NCBI RefSeq assembly: GCF_003207795.1
Contig: NZ_NIRT01000013.1
Location: 26,320-90,319, forward strand
From: Komagataeibacter nataicola
GTDB lineage: Bacteria; Pseudomonadota; Alphaproteobacteria; Acetobacterales; Acetobacteraceae
Direction of reading: 5' to 3'
Length of the DNA stretch: 64,000 bases
Positions 1-8,005 of the stretch are shown piece by piece. How positions within the stretch are numbered: the first letter of the stretch is position 1; the number at the start of each line of letters is the position of its first letter. Both the position numbers and the translations under genes were made by a program. The notes under the pieces are model-generated. The model did no database searches. It was given only the letters and a program-made list of their open reading frames with translations, and was not told where the DNA came from.

Positions 1-10
1 TCTTTTCCAT
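1..10 (-). CDS. 5' end of a gene running off the left edge
   Basis: Only the start is visible. Reading the minus strand, a perfect AGGAGGT ribosome binding site (19-25) lies 8 bases before an ATG at position 10, followed by codons for Met-Glu-Lys. The gene would be transcribed away from the relaxase operon, so the ACGTTA array would lie between two divergent units. Nothing can be said about the product. Confidence 0.4.
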
Positions 11-83
11 TCCCTGTTACCTCCTCATGTTATATAAACGTCTTCAAACCATTAACGCTGATGCTACCGGATAAAACATTAAA

Positions 84-570
84 CGTTCAAGACATATTAC
101 AAAAAACGTTAAAAAAACATTACAGCAAACGTTACAGCAGACGTTACAGACACGTTAATAAGTCATATAAACAACGTTAAAACGACGTTAACACATTCGT
201 ATGAATGGCGTTACAAAAACGTTACAGCAAACGTTACAAAAACGTTACAGCAAACGTTACAAAGACGTTAACGCAGACATTAAGACCACGTTAAATAGAC
301 ATTAATATGACGTTTACGGTTTCGTTAAAGACGTGTTAATTATGTGTTACAAACACGTTGCAACGGACGTTTAATTTACATTACAGATTTAATTTATAAT
401 CTGTTAACGTGCCGTTAAATGTATGTATCAGTTCCCGTTAATAATATGTTACGGTTTCCGTTAATGATACATTACGGGGGCGTTAATTATGTGTATATGT
501 TTTCGTTAATATTCAGTTACAGATTACGTTAAATATATATTAACGATGACGTTTATTATTCGTTAAATAG
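84..570. repeat. ACGTTA motif array, candidate oriT or partition site
   Basis: This stretch contains more than 25 occurrences of CGTTA/ACGTT in both orientations. The densest part (about 210-270) has CGTTAC repeated at alternating 12 and 11 base intervals, close to one helical turn, so the motifs fall on one DNA face. It lies upstream of the ribbon-helix-helix protein and MobF relaxase, where oriT is usually found in MobF plasmids. An origin of transfer, an accessory-protein array or a centromere-like site would all fit. No nic site was recognised. Confidence 0.6.
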
Positions 571-740
571 ACATTAATGAAGTGTTCAAAAGATATTAAA
601 ATAGGGTTCCGGGAGACCCGCTCCTGATGATTTCGGGTCTCAGGGGGTTCGTGTACCGTTCAATTTCGAATTGGTAGCAACTTTTTGGAAAGTTTGCAAA
701 AGTAGTATTCAGTTATTGCTACAGAATAAAGGGAAAAATG

Positions 741-784
741 GTGACGGTAAAATACCGGTAAATTGCCGGTAAAATACCGTAAAG
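741..784. repeat. four short tandem repeats built on CCGGTAAA
   Basis: Four imperfect direct repeats of about 11 bases (ACGGTAAAAT, ACCGGTAAATT, GCCGGTAAAAT, ACCGTAAAGT) follow one another. The core CCGGTAA matches a box found at the presumed transcription start of several genes in this window, so this may be a regulator binding array. A 63-codon frame beginning with TTG inside it lacks a ribosome binding site and is not called. Confidence 0.55.
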
Positions 785-1148
785 TGAACAAAAAGTATTA
801 CATACAAGGTTATCGAACAAAGACCAATGCAAGCATTGTAGTTACATATTGTGTGTGTAGGGGGATTAAAAAAAATGTTATGACGCTACACTCACCTGCG
901 ATGGCTTCACTTTCTACAAGGTTTGTCTACTCCAAACCATACCAGATATCATGATATCTTCCATATTTCCTACACATCAATCACACGTTTTCCTTAGAAA
1001 ACATTAGATTTCTTTTGTTTGCTATCGTTTTAACAGGGATGATAATATATTAGGTTATCGTGTTAATAAATGGCTGTTTTCCTTTGTATAAGTTTAGTTA
1101 TCCGGTAGGTTAATAGATAGGTAACTAACTAAAGGGGGGATGATAACC

Positions 1149-1475
1149 ATGAAAAGGAAACAGTGTAATGTGACATTGGATGCTGATGCGAAGGCTAAAT
1201 TGGATGCGATGTCTACGAAGACGGGGCGTTCGCGTGGTGAATTAATTGATGACATGATTAACATGTATTGTGACCCGACTTCATTGATTAATGAAATGCG
1301 GGATGCGTTTGTTATGATGCGTCGCAATCAGGTTGAAACTAATAATAAGATATCGGTAATAGAAAGGTGGTGTGTTAACACGGATGACCGATATCGAAAT
1401 GTAGGAAGTGTATTAGAAAAGATATCGAAGTATATAACGGTGGTATCAGCCTCCATAATTAAGGGGGGCAAATGA
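1149..1475 (+). CDS. ribbon-helix-helix relaxosome accessory protein
   Basis: 108 residues. The N-terminal part (CNVTLDADAKAKLDAM followed by GRSRGELIDDMI) has the look of a ribbon-helix-helix DNA-binding domain: a short basic strand, then two helices with a turn at TGRSRGE. The C-terminal half is helical and may oligomerise. It lies directly upstream of the relaxase with a one-base gap and a shared G-run ribosome binding site style, so an accessory role like TrwA or MobC is likely: it would bind the nearby ACGTTA or CCGGTAA arrays and assist nicking or repress the operon. The ATG at 1149 is preferred over 1140 because the AAGGGGGG site sits about 8 bases before it, while 1140 abuts it. Confidence 0.75.
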   Translation: MKRKQCNVTLDADAKAKLDAMSTKTGRSRGELIDDMINMYCDPTSLINEMRDAFVMMRRNQVETNNKISVIERWCVNTDDRYRNVGSVLEKISKYITVVSASIIKGGK

Positions 1476-1476
1476 T

Positions 1477-4400
1477 ATGGTTATGACGGTATCGAGTGTA
1501 AGGAATATCAGTTATTATACTGATGCTTCTGAGTTAACTAAGAACACTGATTATGATGGCACGGGATATTATACGGACACTGGTGACGTAGATGAAACTG
1601 AAGGTGAATGGTTAGTCGCATCGGGTAGCCGGGTTACACAGACTGAAAAGCCGTGGGGTTTTCGGACTGGTGATTTGGTTGATAAGAATGTTTTTCAACT
1701 GTTAGCGGATGGACGTGACCCGACTGATAAGAAAGATTTGATGCAAACCAGGTTGAAGACTTCAACTCGCAAAAGTGCATATGACTTTCAGTTTTCAGTT
1801 CCTAAGTGTGTCAGTGTTATTCATGCGGCAAGTAGACTTGGCAATGTGAAGTATGGCAACAGGATGTTAGCGGATGTCATTGAAGACAAACGCAAGCAGG
1901 CTGTTCAGCGTGTATTAAATTACGTGATTGAAAAGCAGATGATTGTCACCAGGCGTGGTAAGGGTGGCAAGGAAATTGAAGTTCCTGATAAATATGCGTT
2001 TGCTTTGTTTCATCATTCCACGTCACGTGGTGGCGACCCGCATTTACATACGCATGCTGTTTTAGAAAACATCTGTTTGCGTTCGGACGGAACGACTGGA
2101 ACGCTTGAGAACAAGAAGGTTTTGATTAACCAGAAGGCTATCAATGAAGTTTTCAACACGTATCTGTGTGAAGAACTTGGTGACCTGTTCAAGATACAGG
2201 CGCATTCAGAGGTTCCGAATTCTTTGGAGATTGAAGGTTTATCGGAAGACCTGTGCATGGCGTTTTCGTCACGCCGTCTGGATATCAAGAATCATCTTCA
2301 GGAATTAGGGTTATCGAAGGAACATGCACAGCTTGCAAGTTATGCGACCCGTAAGAAGAAAAGTGATGTCCCCTCAAAAAATGAATTGCTGGATGTATGG
2401 CAGGACAGATTCGGGGAACATGGCTACTACGATGGTTCGCGCCTGGTTGATGAATGTAGGCGTGTTCGTTCGGATGTGGATAACACGCATGCCAGGGTAG
2501 CCGATTACAAATATGAGCAGATGGAGCATTGCCGGACATTGGTTCGGAATGCGATTGCTGAACTGGAGGAAATGGAATCGGTTTTCACGGAAAGCAACAT
2601 TGTTGAGGCTGTTTTCAGGAAACTGAAAGGGGAATGTTCGGTAGCTGAAGGCGAGGCATTAATCAGTGAACTGATGCAGTCAAAGGAATTGATTCCGGTA
2701 GGTCATGTCAATACGGGGCGTTTTGGTGGACCTGTTTTCGACAAGGACCAGATGACGGTAAACACGATTCCAGCCTACTCAACCATTCGCATGATATCGG
2801 CTGAAAAGGAATTGGTATCCCAGGCGATTGCTGTTCAGGGCAAGTGGCAAGGTGTTCCTGATGATGTGGTTGAACGGTTCATTGCAGAACGTCCTACGAT
2901 GTCTCAGGAGCAGGCGGATATGGTACGTCATGCATGTAGACCTGATGGCGTATCTGTTGTGGAAGGTGCCGCAGGAACGGGTAAATCGTTCTCATTAAAA
3001 ACGGGCACGGATGCCTTCAAGGAAATTGGTCTTGAAGTCTGGGTTCTTGCACCTTCGCATAAGGCTAAGGACGTTGTGCGTGCTGATACGGAAACGGATG
3101 AGAACAATGCGAAGGCTGTTCATGGTTTCCTGATGCGTATGAGACCAGACCATCCAGAACATATTGAGTTAACATCCAATTCCGTCATCATTGTTGACGA
3201 GGCAGGCATGGTCGGAACCAAGGACATGCGTTCCTTGATACAGCATGCAACCAGGGCAGGGGCCAAATTGGTTTTGGCTGGTGACACCAAGCAGTTACAG
3301 CCTGTGTCTGCCGGTAGCCCATTGAAGATACTTGCTACTGAAATTGGCACACAGACCATCACACAAATTCGTCGTCAGAAGGTTCAGTGGCAGGTTGAGG
3401 CATCCATGGACTTTTTTAAGCAGAATGGTGACGAGGCATTGCAGGCTTACATGGACCATGACCGTGTGAACATCATGGATGATGAAGATAGCGCGATGCA
3501 GGCTTTGGCTAAGACCTGGCGTGATGAACTGGAGCGCACGAAGGACACGAATCCGAATGCCCGTTTGATTGTGTCACGTTCCAACAAGGAAGTGGCATCT
3601 TTGAATGCGATTGTTCGTCAGCAGTATAAAGAACTTGGCTACATCAAGGAACCTGAAGTCACATTAAAGGCGTTCAACAGGGGCACGGCATCCAAGGTTG
3701 TTGATGCGACATACGGGGTAGGGGACCGAATAATCTTTGGTGAAACCGTCAAGCTGAAGAACGGTGATGATTCCGATTACACACCAGCCATCAACAATTC
3801 GGACATTGCGACCATCACCAAGATTGAACCCAACACATTCAACCCTGAGAACCCTCGTGTCACCATCATCATGGATAAGGACAAGGACGAAGGAAAGGAA
3901 TTCACTTGCTATTGGTCTGACTTGGTTTCGGACCAAAACAAGAAGAAACCTGAGACTGATTTTCCAAAGATACAGCATGCTTACGCGGTTACGATTCATG
4001 CGTCACAGGGAACAACGGTCAATAATGCGTATGTCTACACAAGCACTAGCCTTGGCGCGGAAATGTTCTATGTGGCGATGACACGTCATAAGCAGGATTG
4101 CAATGTCTTCGTCAACGGGGCTGATTTCCAGCATCGCATCAATCAGCGTGGTGAACAGGACAACGAAATTCGTATCAGCAAAAATGCCATGGTTTTCGAT
4201 ACGGAAGAAGACACACCGGATAAAATTGATGACAAGTCTGTAAACAGGGAGGCTGTGTTCGGTGATATAAAAAGTGGCTCAATGATTTCCTGTGAAAAAT
4301 CTAACGTCATCAACATGGTCAAGAAAGATGTAAAAAAAGACTACTTGGCAGATTTCATGATGATGCCATCGGATGCCAACAGGTTATCGGATGAACGTAA

Positions 4401-4785
4401 GGAAATGAAAAGGGCACCAGAAGATAACCAAAGTTTCCTTGGCAAACCCGTCAACATGAATGCAGGGAAAGACGATGACATCAGCATTATGTCTAAGACA
4501 CGTTTGAATGAACGTGAACTGGTTCCATTGGATATCCGTGTCACTGAACAGCAGGTTACAGATGCATTGGATTCAATTCGGAAACACAGGTTGCAGATGA
4601 AACTTGATGACATAATGACGCAGGAAGATGATGACCTGGAACTGATTTTGGAAGAAAACCAAGAGCAGGAAGAAGAACAGGAAGAAGAATTGGAACACGT
4701 CATCGAGCGCATGGAAACACTCAGGGAACGGCTAAAAACCGACGATATTCCAGAAGATGAAATCACAACGACAATGGCAATTTAA
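1477..4785 (+). CDS. MobF-family conjugative relaxase/helicase (TraA/TrwC-like)
   Basis: 1102 residues. The N-terminal relaxase domain has paired tyrosines near the start (Tyr13/14 and Tyr31/32), the usual MobF nicking residues, and the metal-binding histidine triad in HHSTSRGGDPHLHTHAV (about 178-194). A RecD-type helicase follows: Walker A EGAAGTGKS (about 497), Walker B VIIVDEAGM (about 570) and a UvrD-like C-terminal motif with YAVTIHASQGTT and FYVAMTRHK. The last 100 residues are a Glu-rich coil ending PEDEITTTMAI, an acidic then Thr/Met tail resembling those of other proteins here. It should nick oriT, stay covalently bound to the strand, unwind it and be exported. The AAGGGGGG site at 1461 supports the start. 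Family assignment is secure; the export-signal reading of the tail is inference. Confidence 0.95.
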   Translation: MVMTVSSVRNISYYTDASELTKNTDYDGTGYYTDTGDVDETEGEWLVASGSRVTQTEKPWGFRTGDLVDKNVFQLLADGRDPTDKKDLMQTRLKTSTRKSAYDFQFSVPKCVSVIHAASRLGNVKYGNRMLADVIEDKRKQAVQRVLNYVIEKQMIVTRRGKGGKEIEVPDKYAFALFHHSTSRGGDPHLHTHAVLENICLRSDGTTGTLENKKVLINQKAINEVFNTYLCEELGDLFKIQAHSEVPNSLEIEGLSEDLCMAFSSRRLDIKNHLQELGLSKEHAQLASYATRKKKSDVPSKNELLDVWQDRFGEHGYYDGSRLVDECRRVRSDVDNTHARVADYKYEQMEHCRTLVRNAIAELEEMESVFTESNIVEAVFRKLKGECSVAEGEALISELMQSKELIPVGHVNTGRFGGPVFDKDQMTVNTIPAYSTIRMISAEKELVSQAIAVQGKWQGVPDDVVERFIAERPTMSQEQADMVRHACRPDGVSVVEGAAGTGKSFSLKTGTDAFKEIGLEVWVLAPSHKAKDVVRADTETDENNAKAVHGFLMRMRPDHPEHIELTSNSVIIVDEAGMVGTKDMRSLIQHATRAGAKLVLAGDTKQLQPVSAGSPLKILATEIGTQTITQIRRQKVQWQVEASMDFFKQNGDEALQAYMDHDRVNIMDDEDSAMQALAKTWRDELERTKDTNPNARLIVSRSNKEVASLNAIVRQQYKELGYIKEPEVTLKAFNRGTASKVVDATYGVGDRIIFGETVKLKNGDDSDYTPAINNSDIATITKIEPNTFNPENPRVTIIMDKDKDEGKEFTCYWSDLVSDQNKKKPETDFPKIQHAYAVTIHASQGTTVNNAYVYTSTSLGAEMFYVAMTRHKQDCNVFVNGADFQHRINQRGEQDNEIRISKNAMVFDTEEDTPDKIDDKSVNREAVFGDIKSGSMISCEKSNVINMVKKDVKKDYLADFMMMPSDANRLSDERKEMKRAPEDNQSFLGKPVNMNAGKDDDISIMSKTRLNERELVPLDIRVTEQQVTDALDSIRKHRLQMKLDDIMTQEDDDLELILEENQEQEEEQEEELEHVIERMETLRERLKTDDIPEDEITTTMAI

Positions 4786-5612
4786 GATGCTGTTAACGTC
4801 ATTGTAACGCCCCTTGAACGTATGGAGATATGCCCCCGATATGTCTTGCATACGTTCTTTTTATATATATGACACGTTTTCCTAATCGTATTTCGGACAT
4901 GCTTTCAACGTATCATATATGCCCCTTAGTCATCCTTTTAACGTTTATGTTCATACACAATGATTGTTTTTTGTATGTCTCATGAATTGATAATTTAACG
5001 TTCCATAAACATATTATGTATCGTTCTAAATATATTCCGTTAACGTTTCCCAAACATTCCTTGTATCGTTTCTATGATTTCAATGACATGTTTCATGTGA
5101 CATACGGCAAACGATAACATGGCGTTACAGGCGCGTTAAAACCGTGTTCCGTTCTCGTTTCAGCGGACATATAAGACGTGTATGCATTACGTTGACGTTT
5201 CCATATTCGTGGCGTTCGTTTTTCGATAACGTAGCATTATATGTTTTGGTATGTGTTTCGTTAACTGAATGTGTATGGTGTTTATCGTCTGGTATGTCTT
5301 ATTTGTTTATGTTCGTGTGTCAGCCATGTAACCACGTCGTTCATATAATATGTGTGGATTTGTTTTCGATGTGTATGGCGTGGCGTTTACGTCATGTCAG
5401 GTGAATGTATAATATGTGTTATCGGTCATATGCTGGAATATGTGTGGTCTGGATTTCGCATTCTGTTAATGCTGGATATCCATGACGTATAATTTTCAAT
5501 TCCATCATATTTCTGGTTTCATATGGAAACCGTTTCCTATGAAATTATGAGACCGTTCACATGATGATTATTCATCTTGAAATGATGTCTAAGATGTCAT
5601 TATGCATCACAT
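4786..5612. other. non-coding region with more CGTTA motifs
   Basis: No convincing gene. The first part carries scattered ACGTT/CGTTA motifs in both orientations (for example around 4790-4830, 4935-5060 and 5115-5160), echoing the array upstream of the relaxase, so the motif flanks the relaxase gene on both sides. An 86-codon open frame at 5144-5404 has no ribosome binding site and no recognisable features. Confidence 0.5.
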
Positions 5613-6525
5613 CACGGAATGTTACAGGAAATTACCAAGGACGTTAAAAAGCCGTTACACGTGTGTTTCGCAAGCCGTTACACATGCATTCCGCAACTGT
5701 TAGAATTGTCATATAAAACAACAGTTTACACACGGTTTCAGGTTTACGTGTTGAACACGGTAACATGTTCAAAAACTGATTTTTTGGAAAAATGGACCCC
5801 GCCGGGGCATCATCAAGTCATCAAAAATTGGATGTTTCCCAAAACACCAAAATAACACATGTTGACTATTGTAATGTTTTCAGTAATTTATCAGTAATAT
5901 TTACACAAACGTTGCCCGTTTGTCAATTCACCAAACTCGCTATAGGGATTCATTATAACCAGATTGCCGAATCTTCTCCATTTTATAGTTTTCATGAATT
6001 CAGATTCTTAATCGATTTCGAAAACAATATTTTCTTGTCTTATGGTGCTATCGCACTGTAGATGCAAAGCATCTACTAAAGCCCGGTGATAATAATGTCT
6101 TCATGCAGGGTAGGGGTTAGAATTCCTTGAGCGCCTGCGGCGTTGTTCGTCATCAAACACCCGAAGGGCTGAATCGATATCCTGTTCGCATCATCTGTAA
6201 ACTATATTATATCACGGGCTTGATGTGGCAAAGCCACATAGCGCGATAGCGCCCCCTTCATCGTCATCAATCATCCGACAGGTAAACCAGGCGCCTCGTT
6301 GTCCAGGTCATCATCACAGCCTTGATGACACATCACCAGACCTCACAGGATGACCATACAGTCGCCTTCACCTGTTTACCCGTCACACACAGGCACCAGG
6401 TCATCATCAGCCATGGTCGGTTATCCTGATACGGTTTTAATGTCGTAGAAATCCACAGGATGACCATACAGTCGTTTTTATGTGTCTATGGTATCAAACT
6501 ACCAATATGACACATTGATACCATT
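5613..6525 (+). repeat. composite repeat, copy A
   Basis: About 0.9 kb, with closely related copies at 19611-20360 (B) and 48678-49620 (C). In order: a CGTTA block; a GGACCCCGCCGGGGCATC segment; a TTGACT-containing stretch; a conserved hairpin segment (about 5919-5985); a foldback element (6044-6254); and two copies of ACAGGATGACCATACAG (6345-6361 and 6455-6471). It ends near a GGTATCAA/TTGATACC hairpin (about 6489-6522). No gene is encoded. Function unknown; a replication, partition or structured-RNA role is possible. Confidence 0.75.
6044..6254 (+). repeat. foldback element, copy in composite A
   Basis: The left arm GGTGCTATCGCAC...AAGCCCGGTGAT and right arm CACGGGCTTGAT...GCGCGATAGCGCC are inverted copies. 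Each arm carries a different small hairpin: TAGATGC/GCATCTA on the left and ATGTGGC/GCCACAT on the right. The centre contains GCGCCTGCGGCG. Confidence 0.8.
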
Positions 6526-6675
6526 TCTATCATTTTATGAATGTCATCTTTTAACGGTGACATATTATCCAGTTTGTATTTAATTAGGGACTAACTACCT
6601 GTTAAATACTTTATATAAACCATATGACCTGATACCTTTTTAATTGTATAGCAACAATTAAAGGAGGAAGTTGAC

Positions 6676-7770
6676 ATGTGGAAGGAGGAAGAAGGTAATT
6701 CGGCAATTGAATATGTCGTTATCATGATATTTATTACCTTGGCTATGTTATCGGCGCTTGCAATAACGGGTGGCACGATTCAGGGAACATTTTGTTCTGT
6801 TGCTCATGAATTCAACGCAGCGGATACCATGTGCAGTACCGCAGGCAACACAAGTTCAGGAAGTTCTTCGGGAAGTGGTAGTGGAACTTATAGCAGTAGC
6901 GGTAGTGGAACTACTAATTATTCGTTAGCAAATGCTACGGCTTTAAATCAGGGGCAGGTATCACAGATATATTCATATATGTTAGAAATCCAAAGTAATT
7001 TTGATGAATTTAATAAATATGGTGCTGATTACGAACCCGATAATTCAGGGAAATCTACGATAACATTAAGCAATGTGTATAACGGGGACGGCGAACCTAT
7101 AACAACTTTTGCCCAATTGCAGTCAGTCCTCAATTCTATGGAATCTAATTCGTCCGCAGAAGAAAATAAATTAGAATCCGAATATGGTTCAGCGATAGCG
7201 GCAGCGGTTGTGGCTAACAATGAATACCAACCAACTGATGCCGATGGCGACCCTTATTTGACAAACCAGACATTAACATCGGAAGATGAGGCAAGCATAA
7301 GTTCACAAGAAGATGCATTTAACAAAGCAGAACAGGAATACAATAATTATTTAGCGACCCAGGATACGACTTTATATATTCCGAATTCTGATGAACAGAC
7401 TTATGGTTCAGGTGGTTCGCTTGCTGGTCAAACAGGTCATGACTATACTATTTCTTCAAGTCTAAATTATTATAACCCTACAGGAAGTGCAGACGACAAA
7501 GGAAATCCTATTGGTGAAACTGTGCAGGAAAATCAGTCATCTACATTCAGTGAAGAAACAGCAAGTCAGGCTCAACAGGTTCTAAAATCTGAAGATAATA
7601 TTGGAACTGTTAACGACCAAGGTTCTGTATATAATCCTTCTAATTACAGTTATACGCAGACAAACACACCTGATGGCGGAACATCTTCTACTAACTCATA
7701 TAGTTACGTTAATGATTCCGATGCCTTTGGAACACCTACCGATGCCAATTCTTCGACATCCAGTAATTGA
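6676..7770 (+). CDS. Flp-type pilin-like protein with long Ser/Gly-rich domain
   Basis: 364 residues. The N-terminus has the Flp/TadE-style prepilin signature: a short charged leader ending in Gly, then NSAIEY and a hydrophobic helix (about 14-36). The prepilin peptidase should cut before Asn so that Glu is at +5 and Tyr at +6. A Cys pair follows (FCSV and TMC), then a Ser/Gly linker and a variable region of about 280 residues, far longer than an ordinary Flp pilin (50-80 residues). It shares the Cys pair and a DGEPITTFAQL-type motif with the pilin-like proteins at 57476 and 58944. AAAGGAGG lies before the ATG, and a strong hairpin terminator follows. Likely a surface or transfer-pilus subunit. 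Confidence 0.8.
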   Translation: MWKEEEGNSAIEYVVIMIFITLAMLSALAITGGTIQGTFCSVAHEFNAADTMCSTAGNTSSGSSSGSGSGTYSSSGSGTTNYSLANATALNQGQVSQIYSYMLEIQSNFDEFNKYGADYEPDNSGKSTITLSNVYNGDGEPITTFAQLQSVLNSMESNSSAEENKLESEYGSAIAAAVVANNEYQPTDADGDPYLTNQTLTSEDEASISSQEDAFNKAEQEYNNYLATQDTTLYIPNSDEQTYGSGGSLAGQTGHDYTISSSLNYYNPTGSADDKGNPIGETVQENQSSTFSEETASQAQQVLKSEDNIGTVNDQGSVYNPSNYSYTQTNTPDGGTSSTNSYSYVNDSDAFGTPTDANSSTSSN

Positions 7771-7794
7771 TATAGACGCATTGAACTATACTGT

Positions 7795-7823
7795 GGTGAC
7801 CTTTAAAATGGTCACCTTTTTTT
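7795..7823 (+). terminator. intrinsic terminator after pilin-like gene
   Basis: Perfect GGTGACC/GGTCACC stem with an 8-base loop followed by seven T. Confidence 0.85.
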
Positions 7824-7880
7824 ATGTGTTCATGGTTTCAGGTGTCATCTGGATGCATCAAGGAAGGGGCAAAACCAGGA

Positions 7881-7918
7881 CACACAATCATCATCGGGCT
7901 TGACCGCGTTAGCGCCTA
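7881..7918 (+). repeat. foldback element, right half only
   Basis: Solitary right arm: ACACACAATC, then ATCGGGCTTGACCGCG and TTAGCGCC. No left arm is found upstream. Confidence 0.5.
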
Positions 7919-8005
7919 ATCTTCATTTATTTGGTTAAATTGCTTTTTTTTCTTCGTTTTGTGCTACCTTGGGAAGTGGAAGGACTACAACTGGAGGAAG
8001 AAGGA

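Noticed and set aside
210..270. Short regularly spaced repeats that might be read as a CRISPR array
   Set aside because: Repeat units are 6 bases at 11-12 base intervals with no unique spacers of 25-40 bases and no cas genes.
763..954. 63-codon open frame starting at TTG
   Set aside because: No ribosome binding site, start lies inside the CCGGTAAA tandem repeats, and the product has no recognisable feature.
5144..5404. 86-codon open frame in the non-coding region
   Set aside because: No ribosome binding site and a residue composition typical of translated non-coding DNA (many Cys, Phe, Val).
5792..6061. Open frame inside composite A, also open in B (19646-19936) and C (48856-49122)
   Set aside because: The frame is open in all three copies but has no ribosome binding site, its ends are not conserved, and differences between copies do not favour third codon positions as far as I can see.
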